Below, one piece after another: positions 25,801-36,679 of a stretch of DNA of 64,000 nucleotides (position 1 is the first letter of the stretch; each line of letters opens with the position of its first letter). The position numbers were made by a program, and so were the translations under genes. The notes under the pieces were generated by a model. It ran no database searches. It worked only from the letters and a program-made list of their open reading frames with translations, and had not been told where the DNA came from. This DNA is from Tubiluchus corallicola (lineage: Eukaryota; Priapulida; Priapulimorpha; Priapulimorphida; Tubiluchidae), in NCBI GenBank assembly GCA_030141605.1, contig JAQGDQ010000239.1, positions 248,001 through 312,000 on the forward strand. The letters are read 5' to 3'.

Positions 25801-27070
25801 CTCTACAAAGCTTACCATGCAAGCACAACAGCTTTTATATTTTAGTTTATTTTGTATTTTGTTTTTCATCTGCACAACCTGGTGCACTATTTTAGCACAA
25901 TTACAACCATTAAAACAATGTATGTCTTAAGTTTCGAAGTAGATTCTTGTTTGTTTTACGTCTTGTAAAGTAAGCAACCAATACCATTGTACACCAGAAG
26001 CATGAGTTTGGGAAACATCACTTTTGTTCAAACTTAAAATTTCTACTTCTTTACCTTTACCTCTAAAGTAAAAATGATTGGTTTCCCTTTTTGGCATAGT
26101 TAGTCCCAGTACGAATCAGTCTGCACTTTACAGACTTACAGCCAATTTTGTCACAACTGTATTAATTTTAACAATCATTATCAATTCAGGTTGCTTCAAG
26201 TTGAGTCACTCAAGCACAGCAGCATGTGGTATGAAGTTAGTTACAAAAGTTACAACTTACAAGCTTGTGTGGGTGAGTGCTATATGACACTTATGATAAA
26301 AGTTGTTGTACGTAAAAGGATTTTCGTGAATTAGTAATTAAAAGAAGGATTTTTAAACTATTTGATAAAATACTTAACTCGTTTTTTCTGCATATTTTAA
26401 GACAGACGTGCATTGTTATTTACTTGTTATTGTACATAAATGTTTACATAATCTTAAACGAAACACCAATGTTTTTGTGGAGCAGTCGTTGGCCTGCCAG
26501 ATCAAAAATGGGAAGCAACAACGATAATTTGCCGTCTGCCAGACTAAAAGCAGGAAGCACCAGCAATAACTTGCTGAGGGAATCGCCATGCGAATCATGG
26601 TATTTTGAGCCTTACAAATGAGAGTAGAGAGCCGAGAGGAGAGAAGAATAAGGAAGACAAGAGGAGGAAAGCAAACAGAGCAGAACGACACTTAACAGAA
26701 AGAGTATGAAAACTCAAATTTATAATGTTAAAAACTTATAGTTTAGAAGACTACAATTAGAATTTACTAAGAAAAAAATCAACTGTAACGAGTCAATGCA
26801 TAAAATACACAGGTAATACCACACAGGATGGTCCTATTCTGAAATACGCACAACATTTTACTTTGTTAAAACTATTATAATAATGCTTTTGTGTGACTGC
26901 AATTTAAAAAAATGGCTTACCTGGTTTGTTATTTCAAGATTGTTAGGATTGTACGTTGTTATTCCTGCTGTGCCAATTGAAAAAATCCTCTTATATTTTC
27001 CTTTCAAAGGCATTCCATGTTTGACAACAAAGTAGCAGGCAACGTCAGTGTTTTCTCTTATCAGCGTCAT
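4065..27070 (-). CDS. DNAJC13: DNAJC13 / RME-8 endosomal co-chaperone, 5' half (27 coding exons, residues 1-1086)
   Basis: DNAJC13 is a large endosomal protein that recruits Hsc70 through a central J domain and works with the retromer/SNX and WASH machinery in sorting and clathrin removal. The exons, 5' to 3', are 27070-26921, 24850-24701, 24230-24186, 23814-23668, 22087-22034, 21213-21007, 19888-19790, 19010-18919, 16986-16820, 16315-16233, 16089-15917, 15373-15274, 14820-14713, 13394-13239, 13075-13019, 12750-12629, 12505-12334, 12015-11902, 11724-11599, 10192-10085, 9515-9406, 9090-8931, 7868-7806, 7134-7033, 6858-6754, 5607-5405 and 4149-4065. Lengths sum to 3258 bases, and all 26 junctions have GT-AG ends and keep frame. 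The product aligns throughout with the first half of the ~2240-residue animal family. The last exon ends in phase 0 at a GTAAGT donor. The J domain and C-terminus are not in the window. The upstream sequence has a plausible acceptor just before the ATG, suggesting a 5' UTR exon. Confidence 0.95.
5975..6515 (-). mobile_element. Truncated pogo/Tigger-like element in a DNAJC13 intron
   Basis: It begins with GAGTAAGCCCTTGCTTAATG, matching the terminal repeat of the intact copy at 55509-56117, which it parallels in reverse orientation. A shared internal block, gaacagaataatgcaataca here, is clear. The far end, about 107 bases in the intact copy, is missing, so no second terminal repeat is present. 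It is non-coding and lies between DNAJC13 exons 25 and 26. Confidence 0.7.
8931..16315 (-). CDS. DNAJC13: DNAJC13 exons 10-22: helical-repeat region and first IWN repeat
   Basis: These exons encode about residues 371-900. They match the long armadillo-like helical part of RME-8, with recognisable blocks such as [11 protein letters not shown] (exon 10), [14 protein letters not shown] (exon 13), [16 protein letters not shown] (exon 14), [14 protein letters not shown] (exon 16) and LSRHLVGLW (exon 17). Exon 19 carries the NLIWN motif (I770-W771-N772), the first of the four IWN repeats typical of the family. In sorting nexin-1 studies the IWN region takes part in partner binding. Exon 19 ends at a weak donor, AAG|GTTCTT, but the frame joins exactly to exon 20 (TREELKD). 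Between exons 17 and 18 the protein is shorter than vertebrate DNAJC13 by roughly twenty residues, with no missing exon visible. Confidence 0.93.
14309..14542. repeat. Diverged two-copy tandem duplication, about 105 bp, period ~128
   Basis: 14309-14414 and 14437-14542 share a run of matching blocks: TGAGGAAAGG / TGAGGAGAGG, TTAAATTCCTG / CTAAATTCCTG, CTACAGCCCAATTGGC / CTACAGTCCAATTAGC, and CACTCAGC. It lies in a DNAJC13 intron and its origin is unknown. Confidence 0.6.
16820..27070 (-). CDS. DNAJC13: DNAJC13 exons 1-9: N-terminal PH-like lipid-binding region
   Basis: These nine exons encode residues 1 to about 370. The start reads [19 protein letters not shown], followed by [20 protein letters not shown], the signature opening of RME-8. 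In the family this region folds as PH-like modules and binds phosphatidylinositol 3-phosphate on early endosomes. Further conserved blocks are YKHHWSD (exon 4), [13 protein letters not shown] (exon 5), [14 protein letters not shown] (exon 6), [20 protein letters not shown] (exon 7) and [15 protein letters not shown] (exon 9). Intron 1 (24851-26920) holds a polypurine tract and a two-copy tandem repeat. The intron between exons 4 and 5 holds a hAT element, and the intron between exons 6 and 7 a pogo-like element. Confidence 0.93.
20012..20875 (+). mobile_element. Pogo/Tigger-like element, copy A (864 bp), TA target duplication
   Basis: The element is flanked by TA and bounded by degenerate terminal repeats (CAGTAGTTATTAGGCTCAC on the left; AGGAGCCTACTG on the right). 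The right repeat is interrupted by about 22 extra bases. Internal sequence matches copies B (28002-28892) and C (34928-35844). A short reading frame at 20547-20579 ends [10 protein letters not shown]-stop, the equivalent of the transposase C-terminus in the other copies. The rest of the transposase is missing, so it is non-autonomous. It sits in the DNAJC13 intron between exons 6 and 7. Confidence 0.8.
21555..21585. repeat. A/T-rich trinucleotide-like low-complexity tract
   Basis: A short run of TTA/ATT repeats in a DNAJC13 intron next to a TATATA run. Ordinary microsatellite. Confidence 0.6.
22577..23579. mobile_element. hAT-type DNA transposon remnant, 1003 bp, with 8-bp target duplication
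   Basis: The ends are perfect 14-base inverted repeats, CAGGGGTGTGCAAA and TTTGCACACCCCTG, the usual hAT terminal form. The flanking octamers agccaggt and agctaggc agree at 6 of 8 positions, fitting an aged 8-bp duplication. The interior is GC-richer than the surroundings and contains GGGCCAC motifs near both ends, but no transposase domain is recognisable. A second hAT-like end, CAGGGGTGACCACAG at 23047, and a large palindrome at 23091-23172 lie inside, which suggests nesting. It sits in the DNAJC13 intron between exons 4 and 5. Confidence 0.8.
23091..23172. repeat. Long imperfect palindrome (arms ~37 bp) inside the hAT element
   Basis: The left arm from gatctgcc through gtcgtcttcttggtca to aggtaga is mirrored by the right arm from tctacct to ggcagatc, with about four mismatches and a loop of about 8-10 bases. 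As RNA or single-stranded DNA it would form a strong hairpin. Confidence 0.85.
25200..25380 (+). repeat. Polypurine (GA-rich) tract
   Basis: About 180 bases on the plus strand are almost all A and G. It lies in DNAJC13 intron 1, so the transcript carries a long polypyrimidine tract. A second, shorter GA-rich run is at 26620-26700. Such tracts can form triplex DNA. Confidence 0.7.
26494..26577. repeat. Two-copy tandem repeat, period 42 bp
   Basis: CTGCCAGATCAAAAATGGGA at 26494 and CTGCCAGACTAAAAGCAGGA at 26536 begin two consecutive 42-base units that match at roughly three quarters of positions or better. It lies in DNAJC13 intron 1. Confidence 0.6.
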
Positions 27071-28001
27071 TGTTTCTAACTTAGAACAAAATAAATTCTG
27101 TTGTGAATAGTAGAAGATACTGAAATATTAAAATGACTAACCCAATAGTCCACTTAGTGGCTGAGTTAGTGCACAAAACCGATGTATTACAGAAGCCTTT
27201 ATTATTACTGAAGCATTTTAACAAGATAAAAATCAACCATAGCTCATTTACTGTGGTGGCAGATGGGTTTAGAATGTCTTTTTTACTGACCAGAAGTACA
27301 TATTATTAGTGTATTTAAGTCACTGGAAAATGTTTACGCACAAGTGTCCATGTGGAATCACAAGGTTGCAGGTTTTACAAACCTGGTTAGTTTTGTAAGT
27401 ATTTTTTTCTCCACCCAGACCACAAGGGATGTAACCAAAATGAAAAATTCATTTCGGTTTGCAGATAATTGCACTTTCGGCTCAGTTTCGTTTTTGCCAA
27501 AAATTATTAAGTTTCGAAACCGAAACTTTCGGTAATTTTTGGTAGCAATTTTCTGAGGTTTTAGTAGTATTTATCCGTATTATCTTTTTCTCTTAGAAGT
27601 TAAAATTGATAAAAAATTTTGGCTAAAACAGTTCAAATAAAGTGTAAATATCGTCTATTAACTTTTTGTACCATGCTATTTATGGCAATGCAGTATGTCT
27701 TCAGTGCTGTGAAGATTTAATATCTCCAGGCACAATCAACCGAAATATCAAAATGTAATTTGAATAAAACCAAGTCTAATTTTATAATTTATGAAACATA
27801 GGTAACAAAAAATTTACAAAATAAAATTTGTCAATTTTCTTGAAGCATCATGATCTTGAACAGTAAATGTTGTTCTACTTTTTAGGTCAAGACTTTGTGC
27901 CTGGCTTCTACTTCATGAAGTCTGTATCAGAGCAAATAAAAGCAAACAAGCAAAAACAAAGTATGTTATTTATTTCTGAATATTTTTCAGTTTTTATTGT
28001 A

Positions 28002-28892
28002 CAGTAAGCGCCGCTTAATAGACTCACTTTGGGATGGAAGTGTTTTGACCCAATTAACATACTGATTCAATTAGCCAACATGTGTAGCCTATTGCTACAA
28101 TAGAAGTATGGCTCATGACTCATCATCTTAGTATGCATTGCAAAGGCTTTAAATGAATTTTAGAAACGAATTAAATGTCAAACTTCCTATATGCAATTAT
28201 TGAAGAACACTAATTTATATAAGTGAATTAATAAAAAGAAAATAAAAAATTGCACAAATCTGATTATTATCACTAAAAATTACAAAAACTCATGCAAGGT
28301 CCACTGCTTCATTTCTTCACGAAGAAGTTGGTTTATGAAATTCTCATAATGATAAAAACATTGAAAATCTGTTGCTGTATGTTGCCCATATTCACACAAA
28401 ACACCTATTCACTTAGTGCTTGAGCTGCATTTGGGGATGACCTTTCCCCTGTGAAAACCAGCGAGAACTTCAATAGCAAACTGCTGGACAAGTGATTAAA
28501 TGTTTAGCTTTCAGAAACAAGGAGGTGGCTTGCAGCAGACAAGTGGGTAACATCAAAGGAAAACCGCTACGCTAACGTATTAGCGCATATGAAAAACGTA
28601 CTGTACCTGCTTACAAACAAAGTTGTACCTAACATGACTCTTTCTATGTATATCATAGTGCACAAAATCGACATAAAGATGACATAAAAACAGTAAAAGC
28701 TCTTTGGGCATACACAAGTGTCTTATCTTAAGTATGAGAAGGAAAACTATCGAGTCAATTATGAGGAGTTATTTGAGTCGATTACCGACAATTTTTATAT
28801 ACATTTGAATAGGAGCAGCCTGTACCAGACGTTTTTTAGTCAACTAAGCGACTGATTCTATTAACTGTGAGTTTAATAAATGGTGCCTATTG
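28002..28892 (-). mobile_element. Pogo/Tigger-like element, copy B (891 bp), TA target duplication
   Basis: TA-flanked, starting CAGTAAGCGCCGCTTAATAG and ending GGTGCCTATTG. It is inverted relative to copies A and C. On the minus strand the residual transposase end reads MKQWTLHEFL-stop, with the stop codon at 28280-28282. This is the best-preserved version of the tail among the three copies. No DDE catalytic core is present. It appears inserted within older TTTCGG-motif repeat sequence. Confidence 0.85.
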
Positions 28893-29814
28893 TAGTTGGT
28901 TTTGCAAAAATAATTTCGGTTCAGTTTCGCTTCGGTATCTGTTTCCTATGTTCATAAATTTTGGCTTCCGTTTGCAATTTCAGTTTCGGTAACAACCATG
29001 CAGACCACCCTTCGTAACACTATATTTATTTTAATATTTAATCAAAAAGATGTTATTCTTTAAACCGAACTGTGAACTCATTAAAAAAATTAAATTTGTA
29101 CTTATGATACATAATTATCTAAATATTAGACAAATTAAAGCATGAAAAGTTTCTGATTTTAAAAGTAACTAATTTTAAAACTAGTAGTAGTACTCCCAGG
29201 CCCTAACTTATGCCAACTTAAGAAACGGCAGCCAAATGCGTAAGTCTCCCTTCAGTCGGTCAGTGATTTGCTAGTACACAGTCTTTTCATGACTCACACC
29301 CAAGACCCCTGTGTAACAACCTCAAAGAGCAAGCTGATACCTACATAGAAGCACTCCACAGTGCCGAACACACGCATCAAACAATTTCCTTTCCCAAACA
29401 ATAAATATTAAAAGATTATACTAAAGCAATTTACGTACTCGAACTACGTAGTCAGATTATTACTTACTTTACTATGCTTAATACAGTACACCAAGTCAAT
29501 TTAGTGCAATCTGATCACACAGCGCGACTTCCTCATGCATTGATTACAAATTTACAATTAAGGTTCCCAATGTTTTACTTTAAATTTAATCACAACAAAT
29601 GACAAACCATTTTCGATCTTTTAATAACAGCCACAACGGTCAACAACTATTTAGCTTAACGTTGTTAATTTTATTTCATTAGACAGGGAGTAACTATAAC
29701 TACTGTACAAAAACTGGCACATACACTTTCACCACTTTGGGTCGAGACGCAATATAGTGACTTTCAATTAATGGAAATGTAGTTATTTCGGTCGTAATTT
29801 GTTTCCGTAATATG

Positions 29815-29822
29815 CACGTGAC
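29815..29822. promoter_or_regulatory. E-box CACGTGAC in possible upstream region of DNAJC13
   Basis: CACGTG followed by AC resembles the core of MiT/TFE-type sites found upstream of endolysosomal genes. It lies 2.7 kb upstream of the DNAJC13 start codon within a slightly GC-richer patch. No transcription start is known here, so this is speculative. Confidence 0.15.
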
Positions 29823-30350
29823 GGCCTCACTGCAGTAATATACACACGAATGCACTCACTCACGCTAAGCAATGCTGCCAGCCTGCCAGATGGCCCAGAA
29901 GTGGCGAGGAATATAAGCCTATAATTATAATATAAAATGAAGGATTCGAATAATTCAGCACTTCATTTACATACACATGCATTCCTTATCAGAAACATTA
30001 CGCTATCAGTGCAGTTAAGCTTTGATTTCTGTTCATAATTTTTAAACAAATTTATTAGTGTTTTTAATGTAGGACAAAATCAAGTAACACGTATGATGTA
30101 TATGTATATGAGTCTACTTTTTATTAGTGATTCTAAAACATATTTAAAAACATTTAAAAGTGAGTTAAAATTCGATTTGGAAAATTTATTGTTACCCTGG
30201 TTCCTCTTTGTCAAAACGGCAAGCAAATTTACATCAATAAAAGTGCCAGCTTGCACATCAAAAACTCGTATTTTGTTCACTTTGCACGCATAAATTTCTT
30301 CTTTTCCACCAATCAACGACTACTGTTACTGTTTACTGCATTCATTACAC

Positions 30351-30690
30351 TTATAGCTGCAACAGCTCTGTGACATACAGTCGAACTTTTCTTAATTTAT
30401 CTACGTGGGTATCACTAATATCTTGCACAGATAATCCCCATTTGTTAATGTATATTTCAAACATATATTCTGTCGTATCATTTGCAACATGACAGAATGA
30501 ACATTTCAAGTCTTCTTTATACGAGTTTTTAAAATTTGCCTTTAGATCAATCATATTCAACCTTATAGCCATAATTACTTTCGTCTCGTCTGAACAACGT
30601 TTTAACACATAGTCCTGTCTTTGAAAACTGTTGTTTTTTAGAAACCTTAATTTTTTTCTAAAATTGTTGAAATACCAATTGTTGAAGTTC
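30351..30690 (-). mobile_element. LINE retrotransposon relic: 3' end of the reverse-transcriptase ORF
   Basis: An open frame on the minus strand reads KKLRFLKNN, then IRLNMIDLKANFKNSY, then CSFCHVANDTTEYMFE, and ends VTELLQL-stop at 30351-30353. This is the pattern of the C-terminal region of LINE ORF2, including the zinc-binding CxxC block after the RT domain. The relic at 53268-54110 has the matching segments (TKLRFL, VEVKANYKNKY, AQDTTEPLFEC), so both derive from one family. The RT domain itself is not present here; the copy is 5'-truncated, as usual for LINEs. It is adjacent to the MITE at 30829. Confidence 0.7.
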
Positions 30691-30828
30691 GGTGTGGTTC
30701 GAGTTCAAAGACCACAATTTCTGTTCGAATCGAATTCACTTTCTGGCAGAGAATGCTCACACATATATCAAAGCCACTGGAGCATAGGTCTTGAGAGAAG
30801 CCTAGTACTGCAGCCAATAATATTTTTA

Positions 30829-31009
30829 CAGTCAAACCTACTTATAACGCATCTATCCCCTTTATAATGTCAACTTAGCTTAGCTCACATATTTTTTGAC
30901 ACAATACTATGTCTATATTTGCATAGTATGTACCTCCTTATAATACCATGCTTGCTTAACACCAACTTTTTCGCAGTTCCAAAGTGGGCAGTATAAAGAG
31001 GTTTGATTG
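30829..31009. mobile_element. 181-bp pogo/Tigger-like MITE with TA duplication
   Basis: TA-flanked and bounded by CAGTCAAACCTACTTATAA and, reverse-complemented, CAATCAAACCTCTTTATA. Length, TA target and CAGT-type ends fit a non-autonomous Tc1/mariner-pogo element. No coding capacity. Confidence 0.75.
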
Positions 31010-32453
31010 TATTCTTTGCCTTCTAGACTGTACACGATACAAAAAACGTCATACTAATGCCTACAAGAACATGATGCCCAAATGACAGTTGTGAAACACT
31101 ACTCACTTTAGTTTACAAAAATAATTACAAGTTTAATTTTCATCAAATTTGTGAAAAATGTTACTAGTTAGGCAAGTACAGGTTAGGTTAAATTCCACAC
31201 AAGGGTCTATGTGATACTCATTTAAATTATGTTAAATTTAGGTCCATTTACTTCTCAAATTTGAAAATTAAAGGCGAAATTGGAAGTACAATGTCACTGT
31301 ACAGCATTCATTGTGGTATACAAAAACCGGCAAATTTTCAGTTTAAAATTATAATTTCAATTTTACCACCATGCCGCGCATGACCTGTCGAACGTGGGCA
31401 TCAATCATAACTGAACAATATCTGAACTGAGAGGGACAGTACTTGTTTTTGTGCAACGCATTTCCCGGATGCCGGCGATAGAGCCCATCTAACTAGCAAA
31501 TGGTGGATATGTAATGGCGGCATGGAACAGTGAACTAGCCGCGTGATTAACTTTAAATAAGGACAAAACAAAATGTTTCTTTTTCTGGCCAGTTTTTATA
31601 AACCCCAATGAGATCTTCACATTCAAACTTAATTCAAATGTGGTCAAAACTTATATTATACATCAATGTAATATTAGCTAATTGTACGCTTTTTTCCAGT
31701 TATAATCAAGATTAAAAGATACCATTGGGATTTATGTGACTCGGGCATTCAATATAAGGGTCGTCTATGGAATGGAACAGTCAAATTTATTCCATTTTCG
31801 TAGCCAGACAAACGGAAAAACACAAAAACTTAATAAAACTTGCAGACTAGCACATGGTCAATTAATATAGAAAAATGGCAGGCTTGATGTTCGTATGTTT
31901 AAATTCAAGAAAGACTAAATATTTTTGTTGCTCGTTTATTTACTGGCTTAGTTTCTTTATTATGTTTATGTCGCTGTATTTTGTACTGCTTTGAAATTTC
32001 ATCTCTACATTCTGTTTAAACTGAAAAGTCATTTTTTGGCTACTTGAAGTGTTAATTTCATGTTAAAATAGCTGCTGCTTCGCAAATTTGTGTTTATGAA
32101 AAACAGCAACCAGTTTATCTGCTGATTAGACATTAGTTGTGACTGTCATGTTGTTTAGTTTAGCGTAGACAGTTGTTGTCCTGCGTGAGCTGTTGTCCCG
32201 AATGCTGCTGAGCGTGCTTACGTGCAGAAGGAACGGAGCGATAGACCAATATGTTTGACGTCAATCGTTTCTGTTGAATAGATTCTTTGACTTGTTGTAA
32301 TGATTCTTGAAAAAACAGTACATATATATATATATATGTCCCCTTTCAATATCTTACAAGGCACGTTGTTCTGAGCTATAGTTTAAGATGGACTCTGGCT
32401 TTCCTTTATACGTATATCATATTTATTTTGATTCATATCCATATAGCTATAAA

Positions 32454-32530
32454 GCTGTTGGGTGCTGTTTACCGCACTAGCCCCTCGGATGGATCAAATA
32501 GCGCACACGATATTCGGGTTTCCCAACAGC
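32454..32530. repeat. Short terminal-inverted-repeat unit (77 bp)
   Basis: GCTGTTGGG at 32454-32462 is matched by CCCAACAGC at 32522-32530, enclosing GC-rich sequence unlike its AT-rich flanks. No target duplication is visible. Confidence 0.3.
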
Positions 32531-34927
32531 AGAAATTGACCAAGTGTACTTAGTGGCAATGCCCGTTCTCCTTATGTATTTAATAATAATAATAATAATT
32601 TAAAATATCAATATAAATTAAATAATTAATTAAATACAAATTAAACATTTTATAAAATAAAATATCAAATAATTCTGAGCCAACTCTAGTGCAAAATAGT
32701 TGGTTCAATTAGCAATGCACTTTCACGTACATTATGACAAAATAAAAATCAATAACAACAAAAAAGTAAATAAAGCACTAAACTACAGTAATATTAGACA
32801 ACTGAAAAATATACGATATCAAATTTTTGTCATATCACATCATGCATGCACATATGCCTTTATGGTAAACATTGCTCTGAAAACTCTTATTACTAAGTAC
32901 TAGTAACACAATAAACCAAAGAGAATGTAAATGGGCTGAACTTGGTGCAAAGCAAAACTAGACAAAAGTTCTGAAACACTGGGACTTTCTCACTTGACAC
33001 TTTTTAAAATAAAATTATGTGCCTCACCAAATTTAGTCATTTTAGTCTACAGTTAACTTACATAATGCATAACCAAATTATTACAATTCTATTGTTAGGC
33101 AAAACCAATTGAAATTTGATATCAAACTGATGTCGAAGGGGCTACAGGAAGTGTGAAAAAAAGTGTAAAATTAAGAGTGAGCAAATGAGTGCGGTACTTT
33201 GGCTGGCCATAAACCCCGGTAATGGTTCTAAGCAAATTAGCACGTGCTTTAGCACAAATGTAAGGCTAGTGTGGCGAAAGCCTAAATTTAATACCATAAT
33301 CCATTTTATTGTGTGAACAGAAATGTAAAGTGACAATAATAAAAAGCGCACTCAAAAAATACAATAGGCATGTCACTACAATGATGTTAATTATACAGAC
33401 ATAAAAATAATACTTAATAGATTAAAATGTCTCTGTGTTTCAGGGTCAGTTACCTAAGTTTTTAATTTCTGATACTAATTTTTGCTATTGCAGACTTACA
33501 TGTATATAATATTCATAACGCATATCACTGGAATATAAATATTACATATTTTTCTAATATTGCCAAATGTTACTGTACAGTACTTGTAATCTAGCTTAAA
33601 AGTTTAACCAATAAAAAAATATTAAACACAGAATATTTTATTGGTATGATTATTATAAGCATTGACTGAAAGTGATGTGTTGTATATGAAAAATGTACAT
33701 TTATAAAGCACATTTTTTAAATCAGAAACCCATTTACGCCCATTAGGACATTCATTTACCCTGTATATCATGACTACTGCAAATTTTACTGGCTATGAAG
33801 ATGTTAAGATGTTATTTTATTATAACATTTAACCAAACAGTAAAAAGTAGAAGCAAGATAAATGCACGCATTTCAAAAACTGTTGAGTGTTATTTTGTCA
33901 AGGTATTAGTAGTCAACATAATAAACAAATTTTGATTTAATTACAATAACTAATTTTTAACTGTACAATTATTAACAATAGGCCAGTGACAATAGTAACA
34001 ACTCGTGTTTTGGTAAACTACTAGTAAAACTGCCGATTGGAGTAAATCACTATGAAACTCAACAGAATGTGTTCTGCAATGACCGTACAATAGCTATCCT
34101 ACGCACAGTAATAATAAATATACATAAACTAAATATGTACAGCAACAAACCTATTTCCTGTTATTTACAGATTATATAAATAATCACCAATTAGCATATT
34201 TCTTAATTCACATAAATTAATCCACAGAACTGTAATTTACTGATTATGACACATACTAGTAGTTCCCAATTTAAATTATAATTAGAAGACGACACTTTAT
34301 GAAGTTGCATCTCAATTAATGATTTTTTTCATTTGTTTACAAGTCATAATGCTGACAAAACCTGTAACAAAAATATAATTATCATAATTCTAATTCTACA
34401 GGATCCAAAGTTAGAAAAAACAGTATATCGTGGATAAACAATCACAATCACGAACTTCTCTCAAAGTCAAATACAAAAACAAATGAATGTTGTTGCAGTA
34501 AAAGCGAAGTATTAGTAAAAGGTAAGTACATGTTAAAACTAATCAACTTATAGTTTGCCCTATGTGATGATCAATTACAGCAATTCAGGTGAAGCTAAGA
34601 AAACTGAAATAAATTTATTTTCTTAAATTTTCTCTACAGTTTGTTTCTACATGGAATTACAAGTTAGTCACTTAAAATTTGAATGAGTTAAAGCCATAAG
34701 TCAGGAACATTAACAAATACAATAACTTATTACTAATTATATTGTGCTGCAAGCAGAATTTCAAAAATGTCAGTTTAAGCAAATAACTATTATTTTTACA
34801 CAAATTTGTGGATCACACAAATTTGTTATAAGCAAAATTTTCCATATAATCATGGAAGAACAATGAGTACAACAATAATTTCTGACTAATAAATTTAAGA
34901 TGTATGCAGAGGTTATGTTTTTAAATA

Positions 34928-35844
34928 CAGTAGGTGCCGCTTAATAGACTCACGGTTAATAGACTCAATCGCTCAATTGACTCAAAAATGCCTGGAACGG
35001 GCTGCTTCAATTGAAATATACATAAAAACTATCGGTAATTGGCTCAAATAACTCCGCTTAATTGACTCAATATTTTTCCTTCACCTACTTAAAATAAGAT
35101 ATTTGTATGTGCTCAAAGAATCTTTCCTACTTTTATTTCATCTTTGCTTCCCTTTTGTGCACCATGCATGCAGAAACAATCATGTTAAGTACCGTTTTGT
35201 TTGTAAGCAGGTACGTTTATCATATGCTAATACACTAGCTTGGCGGTTTTGCTTTGAATCTGTTATCCGCTCGCCCACTGTTGCCCAAAGAATTTCTGGA
35301 AGCTAACCATTTAATCACTTGTCAAGCAGTTTCCTTTTGATGCTCTCGTTGCAAATCATGCTTTGAGGCTTAATCAGTTAACAGTCAAAGATGCAGGTAC
35401 AGTAACCAGCTGGTATTCATTGTGACTTACAAGACTAAACATTGTACTGCAAATAAGAGCAAAGTAAGTGAGTAATTAAGAGAATTTGTGGGCAAAGTTC
35501 TTCGCAAGAAAATGAAGCCGCCGACCTTGAAGCAATTTTTGTAATTTTTGCAAATGAATAGACTTAGAAAAGTCTGTGATTTAGAAGAGTATACTTTTTA
35601 ACTTATTGCTAATTCACTAATATAAATTAATATTTTAAAATATTTTTTCTAATTTTTAACTGCACAAAGGAATTAAGGCATTAGTTCATTTCTAAAGTTC
35701 ATTAAAAACCTTTGCAGTGCATAGTAAGCTGATGACTCATACTTCTATACCTGTAATACTACACCCATCGTTTAATAGGTTCAGTCGATTAATTGGGTTA
35801 AAACACGTCGATCCCAAAGTGAGTCTATTAAGCGGCGCCTACTG
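34928..35844 (+). mobile_element. Pogo/Tigger-like element, copy C (917 bp), TA target duplication
   Basis: This is the best-preserved end pair of the family: CAGTAGGTGCCGCTTAATAG on the left and, reverse-complemented, CAGTAGGCGCCGCTTAATAG on the right, with one mismatch, flanked by TA. The near-identity suggests the youngest insertion of the three. The residual coding end reads MKPPTLKQFL-stop, with the stop codon at 35542-35544. The interior matches copies A and B but lacks the transposase core. Confidence 0.88.
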
Positions 35845-36679
35845 TACAAACAATCAGACTTTGTTTATAAGTACAGCAGCAAAAGTTGACCAGTTGCGAT
35901 CTTATCGCCAGGGGCATATCAACACTTTAGGATGCTCTAAGCTGGCAGTTCTCTGTCATGCCCATCTCTATTATGAATTTATGGTTGCTTATGTAATAAG
36001 CAGATTAAACACTTACTTGAGAGTATAAGAAACACTATTAACCTAGTTTCTACTACGTAGTCATTATTAATTACACGTAATTGCATAGCGCTTATATTCC
36101 AGCAGGCCGCGCAACTGCTTGTTGTGTAATACCTTGCACCTGTTCGTTGTGTGGCACTTATGTAAAAGCTGAGCTCAGTAACTGCCTGTGGTGTGTTATA
36201 AAATGTGCCCTTTACATGAATATGAAAGTACACACATTTTCCAAGGAGAATAAGAATTTTTTCTAAAGTGTGACTCAAACTTCAGTGTCTTAGGCTATAG
36301 CCTAGTTAGCCTATTGGTTAATAGGCCCCCACTTATCGCTTCAGTTGTTTAGCTGTAAGATCACTTCTGACACAAAAATATATATTGCACATCATTTTCT
36401 GTGTGTAATCTTTAAACAGGATTTTCATAACTTGAAATGAAAATGTGGCAAAAATAAAAAAATGCTGATCACCAACTGTTTTGTTTTACAATAAAAAAAT
36501 CTCAAAATCAACATAAGAAACACCAGCTGAATGAATCACTTGTCAAACTTCCATCACACACAGCTAATTAAGAGTATAAAAATGCAGTAAATGAATACTA
36601 GCATAAAATTTTGCCTCAAGTCTTCAAGAGGAAGTGTGGTAACTAGAAGCTAGAAAAGTCTGGTTAGCTGCTACTAATG

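Larger units (their letters stand above)
27071..36679. other. Gene-free region between DNAJC13 and SLC35F5, transposon-rich
   Basis: No recognisable cellular exon was found in these 9.6 kb. They hold TTTCGG-motif repeats (about 27450-27540 and 28910-29000), pogo-like copies B and C, a 181-bp pogo-like MITE and a LINE relic, all listed separately. Simple repeats are TA-rich at 32321-32339 and TAA at 32581-32600. Somewhat GC-richer patches at 29730-29900, 31370-31560 and 32160-32280 could include a DNAJC13 promoter or 5' UTR exon, since both neighbours read leftwards, but there is no direct evidence. Confidence 0.6.

Noticed and set aside
31370-31560. GC-richer patch with ATGGCGGC as a promoter with YY1-type site
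   Set aside because: The same octamer occurs in the hAT element at about 23268, and there is no evidence of a transcription start here.
20181-35306. Similar short ORFs in pogo-like copies A and C (20181-20393 and 35103-35306)
   Set aside because: They look alike only because the elements are homologous DNA; they share no transposase motif and copy B does not keep the frame open.
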